Shown here: piece after piece, positions 44,542-53,061 of the stretch
Layout of the letters: every line of letters begins with the position of its first letter
Numbering within the stretch: position 1 is the first letter of the stretch
Position numbers and translations under genes: made by a program
Source of the DNA: Candidatus Gastranaerophilales bacterium
GTDB lineage: Bacteria; Cyanobacteriota; Vampirovibrionia; Gastranaerophilales; Gastranaerophilaceae
Length of the DNA: 64,000 nucleotides
Direction: 5' to 3'
NCBI GenBank assembly: GCA_944325635.1
Contig: CALVBD010000002.1
Location: forward strand, 62,001 to 126,000
The notes under the pieces: generated by a model
What the model was told of the DNA's origin: nothing
Databases searched by the model: none
The model's input: the letters and a program-made list of their open reading frames with translations, nothing else

Positions 44542-45651
44542 TTACATTATTTTAAAGATTTGTTGCAAATATTCTGCGCAAACCTTCTTTTTAGTGAACT
44601 GTTTAATGGTAGTGAAACTATTGTAAGACAATACTTTTAACCTGTCATCATCCATGTTTTTTATATTAAGAAGTATTTTTCTAATCTCCTTTGCAATCGG
44701 AAGAGTAAGAAAACCGTTTTCACCGTCGCGTATAATTCCGTCAATCCCGTCGTCTTTTGTTCCGATTGTAATACAGCCTGACGCCATCGCCTCTAAATAA
44801 ACCATACCAAAGGTTTCGCCGACGCTCGGCAGGATAAAAATGTCCGATTTTTTCATTTCTTCTATCACTTTTTCATGCGGCTGATAACCTTTAAAGTTTG
44901 CGTCAGGATTGATTTTACGTAATTTTTTGCAATCGGTTCCTTTTCCAATTACGGTTAATTCAAATCCTTCAAGTCCTTTTGTTGCTTCAAGAACTTTTTC
45001 AATATTTTTTCGTTTTTTATAATTCGCGCAGGTTAAAATTTTGAAAGGTGAATGGTGAGGGGGGGAACTTTTGGCCTGTTCGTTATTGCAGGCTTGACTC
45101 GCAATCGCTGGTGAAGCATTAAGGGATTGAATCAGTTTTTCGTCCACGCCTGAGGGTGCAACGAAAGTTTTAGTCTCAAATTCCGGATAAAGCGCAAGTA
45201 GTTTTCTTTGAATTACAAAAGAACGGCAGGCGATGGCTCTAGCATTCTTAAGTGCCGTTTCCAGACGCTTTTTAAAATGAAATTTATATAGATGACTTGA
45301 GAGAATTTCTAAATCCGAATTGTGTACCCCGGCGACAAAAGGAAGTCCGAGTTTATCTGCATACAAAATTCCTGATGGCATGTGCGCAATTACGATATCG
45401 TATTTCTTTGCAGGCGGTTTTATTTTACCCCAAAACGGAGTCCAAAAATTTAAATTCAGCACCCCATCATAGTTTCCCTGTTTATAAAAAGGTTTTCTCC
45501 GTAAAAAAGAATTTAAGATAAAATTCGGTTTTATAACATCAACTTCATTGCCTGCCGCCTTCCACTCCCGAACAAAATCAAAAAGCGTCCGCGGGGTTGT
45601 CTTTTCGTTTCCCTTTACCGGATATAAGTCTGTTATAAAAAGAATTTTCAT
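44542..45651 (-). CDS. Family 4 glycosyltransferase with an in-frame repeat insertion
   Basis: 369 residues, GT-B fold: N-terminal MKILFITDLYPVKGNEKTTPRT, VAPSGVDEKLI, then ILTCANYKKRKNIEKVLEA, FKGYQPHEKVIEEMKKSDIFILPSVGETFGMVYLEAMASGC with the nucleotide-sugar E-x7-E motif. Probably acts in surface glycan synthesis at the inner membrane. Residues about 179-202 (ASPAIASQACNNEQAKSSPP, then HHSP) are an insertion in the interdomain linker that resembles intergenic repeats. TATAAT (rc of 45658-45663) is 6 nt before the ATG, leaderless style. Confidence 0.85.
   Translation of the reverse strand: MKILFITDLYPVKGNEKTTPRTLFDFVREWKAAGNEVDVIKPNFILNSFLRRKPFYKQGNYDGVLNLNFWTPFWGKIKPPAKKYDIVIAHMPSGILYADKLGLPFVAGVHNSDLEILSSHLYKFHFKKRLETALKNARAIACRSFVIQRKLLALYPEFETKTFVAPSGVDEKLIQSLNASPAIASQACNNEQAKSSPPHHSPFKILTCANYKKRKNIEKVLEATKGLEGFELTVIGKGTDCKKLRKINPDANFKGYQPHEKVIEEMKKSDIFILPSVGETFGMVYLEAMASGCITIGTKDDGIDGIIRDGENGFLTLPIAKEIRKILLNIKNMDDDRLKVLSYNSFTTIKQFTKKKVCAEYLQQIFKIM
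45045..45115 (-). repeat. Repeat-like segment inside the GT4 coding sequence
   Basis: Plus strand reads GGTGAATGGTGAGGGGGGGA, like the GTGAGTGGTGAG family at 37416 and 42270, followed by a TTATTGCAGGCTTGACTCGC stretch. Length keeps the frame open. Proline/serine/Asn-rich translation differs from the rest of the protein. Confidence 0.5.
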
Positions 45652-45792
45652 ATTGTTATTATATATGAAAAAGGGTCAAAATGTCGTTTGTAAACTCAAT
45701 TTCTTCCAGATATAAAAATACATAAACATATCTCTCATGTTTGTGCTATTATATTGCCGTAAACGTATTACTAAAGATAAGGAAGGGAACTT

Positions 45793-47475
45793 ATGAAAAC
45801 ACTTTCACCTTTGCAAATCGAAAGATTAAAATATCAGCCGAAACTTCCGGCATGTCTTGCAAAAGGCATTAATTCGCTGGAATTGGTTGAAGGTTCCGCA
45901 ACTCAATCAGTCAGAGATCAGGAACAGATTAAAGAATTATTCAAAAATACTTACGGAAAACCTGTCGTAAGCTTTAAAAATTCAATTTCATTAACAGCAT
46001 CTGATGTTAAAAACGTCGGCGTAATCCTCTCAGGCGGACAGGCTCCTGGCGGACATAACGTTATCGCTGGGCTTTATGACGCTTTGAAACAGGCAAATTC
46101 ATCTAATAAATTATACGGCTTCCTCGGCGGACCTTCCGGTATCATCGACGGAAAATATATTGAGTTTACAGATGAATTTATTGACCAGTACAGAAACACT
46201 GGCGGTTTTGATATTATCGGTTCAGGCAGAACAAAACTTGAAACAGAAGATCAGTTCCAAAAATCGCTTGCAGTTTGTAAGAAATTGGGAATTTCTGCAG
46301 TCGTAATCATCGGCGGTGATGATTCAAACACAAACGCAGCACTTCTTGCGGAATGGTTTGTTAAAAATAACACAGGTATTCAGGTTATCGGTTGCCCTAA
46401 GACAATCGACGGCGATTTGAAAAACGATCAGATTGAAATTTCTTTCGGTTTTGATACTGCAACAAAAACTTATGCAGAATTAATCGGAAACATTCAGCGT
46501 GACGCAAATTCCGCTAAAAAATACTGGCACTTTATCAAGATTATGGGCAGAAGCGCATCACACGTTGCACTTGAAGCAGCTTTGCAGACCCAGCCTAATA
46601 TCACTTTGATTTCAGAAGAAGTTGAAGAAAAGAAAATGTCCCTCGAAAGCATTATCAATTATATGTGCGACATTATCGTGAAACGTGCCGACAAGGGTAA
46701 AAATTTCGGTATTGCTATTATTCCTGAAGGTTTGATTGAATTTATTCCTGAAATGAAATCAATGATTGCAAACCTTAACGATATTATGGCAACTCTGGAA
46801 AGCGATCCTGATTTTGTTAACGCAACAACAATCCGCGATAAATTTGATATCGTAGAAAACAGACTTGAACCTGCAAACGCAAAAGTTTACAATTCACTTC
46901 CTGTTTTAATCAAAGGTCAGCTTCTTGCAGACCGTGACCCTCACGGAAACGTTCAGGTTTCAAAAATTGAAACTGAAAAATTGTTAATCGAAATGATTGA
47001 AACAAGATTGGATGAATTAAAATCTCAAGGGGATTACATCGGTAAATTCTCGGCACAATCCCACTTCTTCGGCTATGAAGGCAGATGTGCATTCCCATCA
47101 AACTTTGATGCTGATTACTGCTATTCATTAGGCTACAATGCATTTGCATTGATTAACTTTGGATTAACTGGATATTTGTCATCTGTAAGAAATCTTACAG
47201 CTCCTGCATCGGAATGGATTGCAGGCGGTGTTCCTCTCACCATGATGATGAATATGGAAAGACGCCACGGCGAAATGAAACCTGTAATCCAGAAAGCCCT
47301 CGTTAAACTCGACGGACCTGTATTCAAACAATTGGAAGAAAACAGAGAAGACTGGGCTATGAATGACAGATACCTCTTCCCTGGGGCAATCCAATATTTT
47401 GGACCGTCTTGCGTATGCGACGTAACAACTTGCACACTTCAATTAGAAAGAAGTAAAGAGTTAATCAACGCATAA
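45793..47475 (+). CDS. pfp: Diphosphate-fructose-6-phosphate 1-phosphotransferase (PPi-PFK, long type)
   Basis: 560 residues. [16 protein letters not shown] (~77-92), [18 protein letters not shown] (GGDD instead of the GGDG of ATP enzymes, marking PPi use), [12 protein letters not shown] with the catalytic Asp and PPi-selecting Lys, and [19 protein letters not shown]. The long form resembles plant PFP beta and spirochaete/chlamydial enzymes. It makes glycolysis reversible at this step. AAGGAAGGGAA precedes the ATG. Confidence 0.93.
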   Translation: MKTLSPLQIERLKYQPKLPACLAKGINSLELVEGSATQSVRDQEQIKELFKNTYGKPVVSFKNSISLTASDVKNVGVILSGGQAPGGHNVIAGLYDALKQANSSNKLYGFLGGPSGIIDGKYIEFTDEFIDQYRNTGGFDIIGSGRTKLETEDQFQKSLAVCKKLGISAVVIIGGDDSNTNAALLAEWFVKNNTGIQVIGCPKTIDGDLKNDQIEISFGFDTATKTYAELIGNIQRDANSAKKYWHFIKIMGRSASHVALEAALQTQPNITLISEEVEEKKMSLESIINYMCDIIVKRADKGKNFGIAIIPEGLIEFIPEMKSMIANLNDIMATLESDPDFVNATTIRDKFDIVENRLEPANAKVYNSLPVLIKGQLLADRDPHGNVQVSKIETEKLLIEMIETRLDELKSQGDYIGKFSAQSHFFGYEGRCAFPSNFDADYCYSLGYNAFALINFGLTGYLSSVRNLTAPASEWIAGGVPLTMMMNMERRHGEMKPVIQKALVKLDGPVFKQLEENREDWAMNDRYLFPGAIQYFGPSCVCDVTTCTLQLERSKELINA

Positions 47476-47501
47476 CTCTGGCGGTACAATCTGTTATTTA
47501 C

Positions 47502-47530
47502 TTGACAAAAAACGAAAGATAGTAAATAAT
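47502..47530 (+). promoter_or_regulatory. Promoter of a predicted small RNA
   Basis: TTGACA (47502-47507), 17-nt spacer, AATAAT (47525-47530), or TAATAT two bases later. No open reading frame with a ribosome binding site follows on this strand. Confidence 0.65.
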
Positions 47531-47536
47531 ATAGAC

Positions 47537-47650
47537 ACAGGGGGAAGCCCTAAAGAAGTTGGATTTCCTTAGAGCTTCGCTTAGTACCCTATAGGATTAT
47601 GATTTTAAGAAAAGTTCCAGTATCTCAAGTGCTGGAGCTTTTTCTTTTAA
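47537..47650 (+). ncRNA. Predicted structured antisense RNA, possible type I antitoxin
   Basis: About 110 nt from the promoter to a terminator. The 5' half folds into a long hairpin in which GAAGCCCTAAAGAA pairs with TTTCCTTAGAGCTTC (two mismatches). The 3' hairpin AAAGTTCCAG/CTGGAGCTTT (47611-47642) is followed by TTTCTTTT. Its last ~55 nt are fully complementary to the 3' part of the small minus-strand gene at 47597-47695. Confidence 0.6.
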
Positions 47651-47695
47651 TGCATTGACTAAAAAGTCAAGCATCATAAAAAAGCATAATCTCAT
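47597..47695 (-). CDS. 32-residue small protein, candidate type I toxin
   Basis: MRLCFFMMLDFLVNALKEKA followed by PALEILELFLKS. The ATG is preceded by AAAAGGAGGTGG with the AGGAGG 8 nt away, the strongest ribosome binding site type in the window. The N-terminal part is hydrophobic (possible short membrane-seeking helix) and the rest amphipathic. A TATAAT lies upstream on the minus strand (near 47773-47778). It converges with and overlaps a predicted antisense RNA, the layout of TxpA/RatA- and Fst-like type I systems. There is no named homologue; toxicity is a hypothesis. Confidence 0.6.
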   Translation of the reverse strand: MRLCFFMMLDFLVNALKEKAPALEILELFLKS

Positions 47696-47861
47696 ATTGA
47701 CCACCTCCTTTTCCGCCGTTTTCTTAGTAAGATACGTGTGCGGGCGAGGTGTGGTACTACCCTGAAATTATAATATCATAAAATTAATAATATTTCCAAT
47801 TATTTACAATAAAAAAGATCCGCCCTGCGTCCGGGCGGTTATTAATAGCTGAAATATATTT

Positions 47862-48056
47862 TTAAGGAATAATTTCTGTATCTTCAAGGAGTTTTTTAAG
47901 CCTTAAAGCCTGTTCGTAAATTTTATCCATCATAAGTCCGATGTGGAGCATTTTTTCATCATTAAAATAGGTGTCTGCATAATTTTTGGCAACTGTTGTG
48001 AGGCTGTATATTTGTATGGTTGTATCTGCCAGAGTGCCTAATTCTTCTTTGTTCAT
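47862..48056 (-). CDS. Small hypothetical protein
   Basis: 64 residues, alpha-helical (TIQIYSLTTVAKNYADTYF; MLHIGLMMDKIYEQALRLKKLLEDTE). GGAAGG just before the ATG. It is divergent from the XRE regulator at 48170 with 113 nt between, so it may be its partner or target. No family recognised. Confidence 0.55.
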   Translation of the reverse strand: MNKEELGTLADTTIQIYSLTTVAKNYADTYFNDEKMLHIGLMMDKIYEQALRLKKLLEDTEIIP

Positions 48057-48169
48057 TATACGCCTTCCAAGATTAAGTTATGTTGCTAGTTTTATCCTTA
48101 TATGTGGAATATTATACTAATATATGGATTTTGTCAACAAAGTCAGGAAAACTATATACAATTGGCTAT

Positions 48170-48394
48170 ATGATTATCAATGAAGTATCAACAATGATAG
48201 GCAAAAGAAAAACTACCGTGGCTGAGGTTGCACGTTCAATTCATGTTAAGTATGAGACAATACAGAATCTGTATATGGATAAGACTCAGGGAATTAAATT
48301 TAATATTTTAAATAAACTTTGTTGGTACCTTGAGTGTACACCTAATGATCTGCTCAGATATATTCCGGATGAGCAGCCGCCTGTTGAAAAATAA
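48170..48394 (+). CDS. Small XRE-family helix-turn-helix regulator
   Basis: 74 residues: a single Cro/C1-type HTH (MIGKRKTTVAEVARSIHVKYETIQNLYMDKTQGIKFNILNKLCWYLECTPNDLLRYIPDE), like YozG-type regulators with the W-Y-L-x-C-x-P-x-D-L ending. Probably a repressor of the divergent gene or of itself. The ATG at 48170 has no Shine-Dalgarno; TTGTCA (48131) and TATATA/TACAAT (48153-48162) suggest a very short leader. Confidence 0.8.
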   Translation: MIINEVSTMIGKRKTTVAEVARSIHVKYETIQNLYMDKTQGIKFNILNKLCWYLECTPNDLLRYIPDEQPPVEK

Positions 48395-48398
48395 AGTT

Positions 48399-48728
48399 CT
48401 AACCGTTTAGTTTCAATTGCTGTTTAGCGCGTTCTATCTTTGCCAGTCTAATTAATTCTTTTTCCTCAGGGCTTTTTATTCTGAATTTGTTTAAGAACCA
48501 TATTTTAAGGGCACTTAATCCTACTTTTGAAAATATAGGCGCTTTTATAACAGGTGTGTTTTTCTGAACCTGTTTTGCGGTTTCAAAATCGTTGACTGCT
48601 GCTTTTGCGTATTCTTTTGACGCTTTTTTAAATCCTTTGTAATCGCCTGTTACGTATGACCAGAATTTGTCGTTTTGCAAGCGTTTTAATGTTTCATAAC
48701 TGCTGTTGATTTTTGGAATTTTTGCCAT
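48399..48728 (-). CDS. Hypothetical basic protein
   Basis: 109 residues, Lys-rich (FKKASKEYAKAAVNDFETAKQVQKN) with one short hydrophobic stretch (VGLSALKIWFLNKF). AAGGGATA precedes the ATG. Two nt downstream of the TIGR02757 gene on the same strand, so cotranscribed. Family unknown. Confidence 0.55.
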   Translation of the reverse strand: MAKIPKINSSYETLKRLQNDKFWSYVTGDYKGFKKASKEYAKAAVNDFETAKQVQKNTPVIKAPIFSKVGLSALKIWFLNKFRIKSPEEKELIRLAKIERAKQQLKLNG

Positions 48729-48730
48729 AT

Positions 48731-49483
48731 TTATCCCTTTTTGTTTTCATTGACGCCGTAGCCGAACATTGCAAAATCGTATTTAGCAGGGTCTTGCGGG
48801 TCAAATTGTTTTAAGTTTTCAGTGAGTTCTTTTACTGCTTTGAAGTCGTTTGCGTTTCGTGTAAGAAGCCCCATTTCTCTTGAAATTCTTGCAACATGTA
48901 CATCAAGCGGAATATATAAATCCGATGCCGGCATAAATTTCCACAATCCGAAATCTACGGGACCTTTTCTTACCATCCAGCGAAGAAACATACACATACG
49001 TTTCATAGCACCGCCTTTTCTCGGGTCAGGTATCATGAAATAAAACCCCTGAGCAGCATTTTTTGCGCGTGAATAAAAATAATCCGTCACTGGTATAAAC
49101 ATATTTTTTTTGTAGGCGGTTTCGTAGCCGTATTTAAAAAGTTCTTCTAATCCGCCGTCTTTTGTATAAAGTTCACGCACAATAGAAAATATCTGTGCAA
49201 AATCCTCAGGCTTTCCAAATCTGTAGTTGAAATCGCCAAGAATTGCCGGTTCAAAATTCAGAATAAAATTCAGCGGTTCGTTTTGCGCTATATTAAAAAG
49301 AGCGTCCAGTTTTTTTGTAAAAACATCACGTCTGCCGTATGCTACAAGTGATGCCATAAATCCCGCAATTTCAATGTCTTTTTTATCTCTAAATCTGTTA
49401 GGAAATCTTACCGGATCATCTTTTATAAAATCTTCTGTCTCAAATTTTGCAACAAGACTGTCTATTTCTGTTTTCGTAATCAT
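48731..49483 (-). CDS. TIGR02757/DUF2400 family protein
   Basis: 250 residues. DPVRFPNRFRDKKDIEIAGFMASLVAYGRRDVFTKKLD and LRWMVRKGPVDFGLW..LYIPLDVHVARISREMGLL are typical of the DUF2400 family (HhH-GPD-like helical fold with LDVHV), of unknown role, perhaps DNA-related. TATAAT (rc of 49490-49495) lies exactly 6 nt before the ATG, predicting a leaderless mRNA. Confidence 0.85.
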   Translation of the reverse strand: MITKTEIDSLVAKFETEDFIKDDPVRFPNRFRDKKDIEIAGFMASLVAYGRRDVFTKKLDALFNIAQNEPLNFILNFEPAILGDFNYRFGKPEDFAQIFSIVRELYTKDGGLEELFKYGYETAYKKNMFIPVTDYFYSRAKNAAQGFYFMIPDPRKGGAMKRMCMFLRWMVRKGPVDFGLWKFMPASDLYIPLDVHVARISREMGLLTRNANDFKAVKELTENLKQFDPQDPAKYDFAMFGYGVNENKKG

Positions 49484-49522
49484 ACGATTATTATATTATA
49501 AAATAATTTTGCAGCAAATTTT

Positions 49523-49846
49523 TTAGTATTGAAAATATCTGTCAAAATCTACATCATCAAAACTGCAGAGAAGTTTAAACGTATCGTTATCCTCATCCAT
49601 TCTCTGAAAAGTATAATTGTCAAATTTCCAATATTTAGGTCTGATGCCTATAACACGAACAATCCCTTCATCTTTAAGAATTTGTAGTTTTTTCTTAACT
49701 GTTTCGAGCGGAAGTTCTACGAGTTTTGCCAGTTCCACCGCAGTAATTCCTTTTTCCGATGAACATTTTTCGGGCGTCATAAACATAAGTTCAAGCCCGA
49801 CTTTTTTTAGTTCTTTGTCCTCTTCTTCAAGTTCGTAGTCATACAT
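49523..49846 (-). CDS. Winged helix-turn-helix protein
   Basis: 107 residues. KGITAVELAKLVELPLETVKKKLQILKDEGIVRVIGI is a wHTH; the acidic N-terminus and C-terminal DEDNDTFKLLCSFDDVDFDRYF are unassigned. Possibly a DNA-binding regulator; targets unknown. A TAATAT box is 6 nt before the ATG and no ribosome binding site is seen. Confidence 0.65.
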   Translation of the reverse strand: MYDYELEEEDKELKKVGLELMFMTPEKCSSEKGITAVELAKLVELPLETVKKKLQILKDEGIVRVIGIRPKYWKFDNYTFQRMDEDNDTFKLLCSFDDVDFDRYFQY

Positions 49847-49921
49847 ATTATTATATTATAAGAAAAATATTAATATTAGCTCATATTTTTACTGTATTTG
49901 CAGGAAAAATATTTTTTGTTT

Positions 49922-50431
49922 ATGCTTTATTATGTAAACAAAGCTGGTGCTCCTCATACGGTAAACGTAAGCCGGCTAGGCGGCACCGGATTAGAAAAAA
50001 CTATGGGTAATAAGAAATTCGGATCAATAACAAATATAGAAGCTGTAAAATCCATCAATAACCAGATAGATGCCCTTTCAAAACTTACGGCAAACCCTCA
50101 TAAAATTAATGAACTTGATTCAAAAATGCTTGAAGGCACTATAAAATCTGATTCAGTTCCGCAGGTTCATAAGAGAACATTTCCTGCAATTGACAGGGCA
50201 ATTGTATTTGTAAAACGTTATATCTTGGCAAAAGTCTCGCGTAAATTTAATTCTCTTGTGGAAATGAGTGACTCACTTGAATCACTTGCCAGTATAAATA
50301 AGAATGTTGATGAATTGATGAAAATTCGTGCTCCATATCGTGAGGCTTCACAAAATTACGAGATTTTGACTGAATATCTTTATAAAGCAAACAAAATTCA
50401 TTCCCAGATAAGTAAGTCCATGAAACGCTGA
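49922..50431 (+). CDS. Hypothetical helical protein
   Basis: 169 residues from the ATG at 49922 (an upstream TTG at 49898 is possible). Mostly helical with SLVEMSDSLESLASINKNVDELMKI and a basic C-terminus (HSQISKSMKR). No signal peptide or known domain. It lies 51 nt upstream of the second poly-G pilin on the same strand. Confidence 0.5.
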   Translation: MLYYVNKAGAPHTVNVSRLGGTGLEKTMGNKKFGSITNIEAVKSINNQIDALSKLTANPHKINELDSKMLEGTIKSDSVPQVHKRTFPAIDRAIVFVKRYILAKVSRKFNSLVEMSDSLESLASINKNVDELMKIRAPYREASQNYEILTEYLYKANKIHSQISKSMKR

Positions 50432-50482
50432 ACTTGAAATATTAATACATATAGTATATAATTAATAAAAAAGGAGGAAGTT

Positions 50483-51286
50483 ATGAAAACTATTGCTATG
50501 ACTGAGTTTACGGGGGGGGGGGCAGCATAGTTTCCTCTCAGGGAAAAGCTTTAAAGGATATTCTGGATTTACATTAGCGGAAGTTCTGATTACATTGGGG
50601 ATAATAGGCATCGTTGCAGCAATGACATTACCTGCATTAATCCAGAAGAATAACAACAGAGTTGTTGAGACACGTCTGATGAAATTTTATTCTGCAATAA
50701 ATCAAGCAATATTGATGGCGGAAAAAGATTACGGAGATAAAAAATATTGGTATGAAGATCTTGCAGGTGCAGAAATAGATAAGGACGGAAATGTTGTTCC
50801 CGGAAGTTCTCAGCAAGAAAAATGGTTTAGAAAATATCTTGCCCCGTATTTAAAAATAACTAAAATAGAAACTGTAACATCTGGTTCTCCGAAAGGATCG
50901 CTGATTGTTTATTTTGCCGATGGAAGTGCTTTAAGGCCAAGAAGAGCTGATTTTCTACCCGCGATTGGGATTTTTATCCTGGAAATGTAGATAAGTGCCT
51001 AAAACAACTTGAAAATTCATCAGCATACAGAGATGTAGGCGGTAAATGTGCATTTGCCTTTAATTTTAATCCGTCAAATAGTAGTTCTAGCTGGAAATAT
51101 CATTATAATAAAGGTTTTGAACCATATAAATTTAACTGGGACGGAAGCATCGAGATAATTTATAACGATAGTCAATATGGCTGTAATTCTACTAATAGCA
51201 GCAGTTGGCGGCAATACTGCACGGCAATAATCCAGATGAACGGCTGGAAAATACCTGATGATTACCCGTATAAAGTTAGTTATTAA
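50483..51286 (+). pseudogene. Second poly-G type IV pilin-like gene, with an additional internal frameshift
   Basis: ATG with AAGGAGG upstream begins MKTIAMTEFTGGG, the twin of the gene at 14920. The 11-G run (50512-50522) leads to TAG at 50528; 10 Gs would continue QHSFLSGKSFKGYSG then FTLAEVLITLGIIGIVAAMT. A second break lies between about 50951 and 50985: the frame ends at 50990, while another frame reads on as RDWDFYPGNVDKCLKQLE to TAA at 51286, with the Cys-rich C-terminal part of a pilin. So restoring the G tract alone gives a truncated product. Either a decayed gene or a two-point switch. Confidence 0.75.
50512..50522 (+). repeat. 11-nt poly-G tract
   Basis: Same length, codon position and surrounding sequence (TTTAC before, CAGC after) as the tract at 14949-14959. 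Confidence 0.9.
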
Positions 51287-51381
51287 TGTTAACATAGTCT
51301 TGCTTATTGGAGATGTTTATTCTAAAATTTTGCTATAAGCCCTGTTGCGGGTGTTTAGGAATGACTAGCTAAGGAGATACT

Positions 51382-52845
51382 ATGAACGAGCTTTTGAAAA
51401 AATCGGCTGCCGAACAAAGCAAAGCCCTAAAAAATAAAGAAATTTCCGCTGTTGAATTGACAAATGCGGCTTTTGAAAGAATTACAGAACTCGATGAAAA
51501 ACTCGGGGCTTTTAATTCTCTTACAAAAGAAACAGCACTTGAAACAGCTAAAAAAGTTGATGAAAAAATTGCAAAAGGTGAAGATTTACCGCTTCTTGCC
51601 GGTATTCCTCTTGCCTTAAAAGATAATATGAACCTCAAAGGCTCAAGAACAACTGCTTCAAGCAAAATTTTGGAAAACTTTGTATCGCCTTTCAATGCAA
51701 CAGTAACCGAAAAACTCCTCGGCAACCTTGTTCCGATACTCGGAAAAGCAAATCTTGATGAATTTGCAATGGGTTCTTCAAACGAAAACTCTGCTTTCAA
51801 AAAAGTTCATAACCCTTGGAATTTGAGTAAAGTTCCTGGCGGTTCCTCAGGCGGTTCGGCTGCTTCTGTTTCTTCATGCGAAGCAACACTTGCGCTCGGC
51901 TCTGATACAGGTGGTTCTATCAGACTTCCTGCTTCTTTCTGCGGCATTGTAGGTATGAAACCTACCTACGGCAGAGTTTCCCGCTACGGCTTAATTGCGT
52001 TTGCGTCATCTCTTGACCAGATAGGCCCTTTTGCAAGAACTGTTGAAGATGCAGCTAACCTTCTTGAAGTTATCTCCGGTCATGACCCGAAAGACAGCAC
52101 CTCTTTAAATCTGCCTGTGGAACATTACGCGGCACATTTGAATGACGATATTAAAGGCTTAAAAGTCGGTGTTATTAAAGAACTTATGTCGGAAGGTCTT
52201 TCTGAAGATGTTCAAAAGGCTATGGAAAAGGCTATTGAGGACTACAAAAAACTCGGCGCTGAAATCGTTGAAGTTTCTTTGCCTAAGTTAAAATATTCTA
52301 TCGGAATTTATTATATTTTGGCAACTGCTGAATGTTCTTCAAACTTAGCAAGATTTGACGGCGTAAGATACGGTTATAGAACTCCTGATGCGAAAAATCT
52401 TATGGAAATGTACACAAAGACAAGAGCGGAAGGTTTCGGCCCTGAAGTTAAACGTCGTATAATGCTCGGTACTTACGCACTATCATCAGGTTATTATGAT
52501 GCATATTACAAAAAAGCACAGCAGATGCGTGCACTGGTAACTCAGGACTTTATTGAAGCATTCAAAAAAGTAGATATCCTGATTTCGCCGACTTGCCCGA
52601 ATACAGCGTTTGATTTGGGTGCAAAAGCATCTGATCCGCTGCAAATGTATTTAACAGATATTGCAACGATTTCCGCAAACCTTGCGGGAATTCCGGGGAT
52701 GAGCGTTCCTGCCGGATTTGACTGTGACGGTATGCCTATAGGTTTGCAAATTCTTGCGCCTCAACTGCAGGAAAGCAGATTATTCAATGCGGCTCACAAG
52801 TTTGAACGTGCAAACGACTATTATTTGCAGCTTGCAAAGATATAA
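51382..52845 (+). CDS. gatA: Aspartyl/glutamyl-tRNA amidotransferase subunit A
   Basis: 487 residues of the amidase signature family. Catalytic Lys in GIPLALKDNMNLKG (~76), cis-Ser and nucleophile Ser in VPGGSSGGSAASV and LGSDTGGSIRLPASFCG (~152-182). Standard GatA length; it releases ammonia from Gln to convert Glu-tRNA(Gln)/Asp-tRNA(Asn). gatB/gatC are not adjacent. AAGGAGATA precedes the ATG. Confidence 0.96.
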   Translation: MNELLKKSAAEQSKALKNKEISAVELTNAAFERITELDEKLGAFNSLTKETALETAKKVDEKIAKGEDLPLLAGIPLALKDNMNLKGSRTTASSKILENFVSPFNATVTEKLLGNLVPILGKANLDEFAMGSSNENSAFKKVHNPWNLSKVPGGSSGGSAASVSSCEATLALGSDTGGSIRLPASFCGIVGMKPTYGRVSRYGLIAFASSLDQIGPFARTVEDAANLLEVISGHDPKDSTSLNLPVEHYAAHLNDDIKGLKVGVIKELMSEGLSEDVQKAMEKAIEDYKKLGAEIVEVSLPKLKYSIGIYYILATAECSSNLARFDGVRYGYRTPDAKNLMEMYTKTRAEGFGPEVKRRIMLGTYALSSGYYDAYYKKAQQMRALVTQDFIEAFKKVDILISPTCPNTAFDLGAKASDPLQMYLTDIATISANLAGIPGMSVPAGFDCDGMPIGLQILAPQLQESRLFNAAHKFERANDYYLQLAKI

Positions 52846-52849
52846 CAGG

Positions 52850-53060
52850 TCTGCTTCCCTTGTAAAGGGAATTGTTAATTTTTCATTGCAATGAATTTAT
52901 TTTTGTCCTCCCCTTGAGACTCTGCCGAACAAAAGGTGACTAAATGTCACGTTTTGTGAGAGGTAACGAAATCTTTGATTTCGAGGAGGGGTTATCAATG
53001 AGAAGTTAACATACACCTTCTAAAGGGTGGGGCACCACAAAGTAGTGGAGAGGGGATATT
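52850..53060. repeat. Nested palindromic intergenic repeat
   Basis: Outer arms CCTCCCCTT (about 52908) and GAGGAGGGG (about 52981); inner hairpin ACAAAAGGTGAC-TAAAT-GTCACGTTTTGT (about 52929-52957), and GAAATC-TTT-GATTTC (52968-52982). No gene. It directly precedes the HEPN-MNT pair. Confidence 0.65.
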
Positions 53061-53061
53061 A

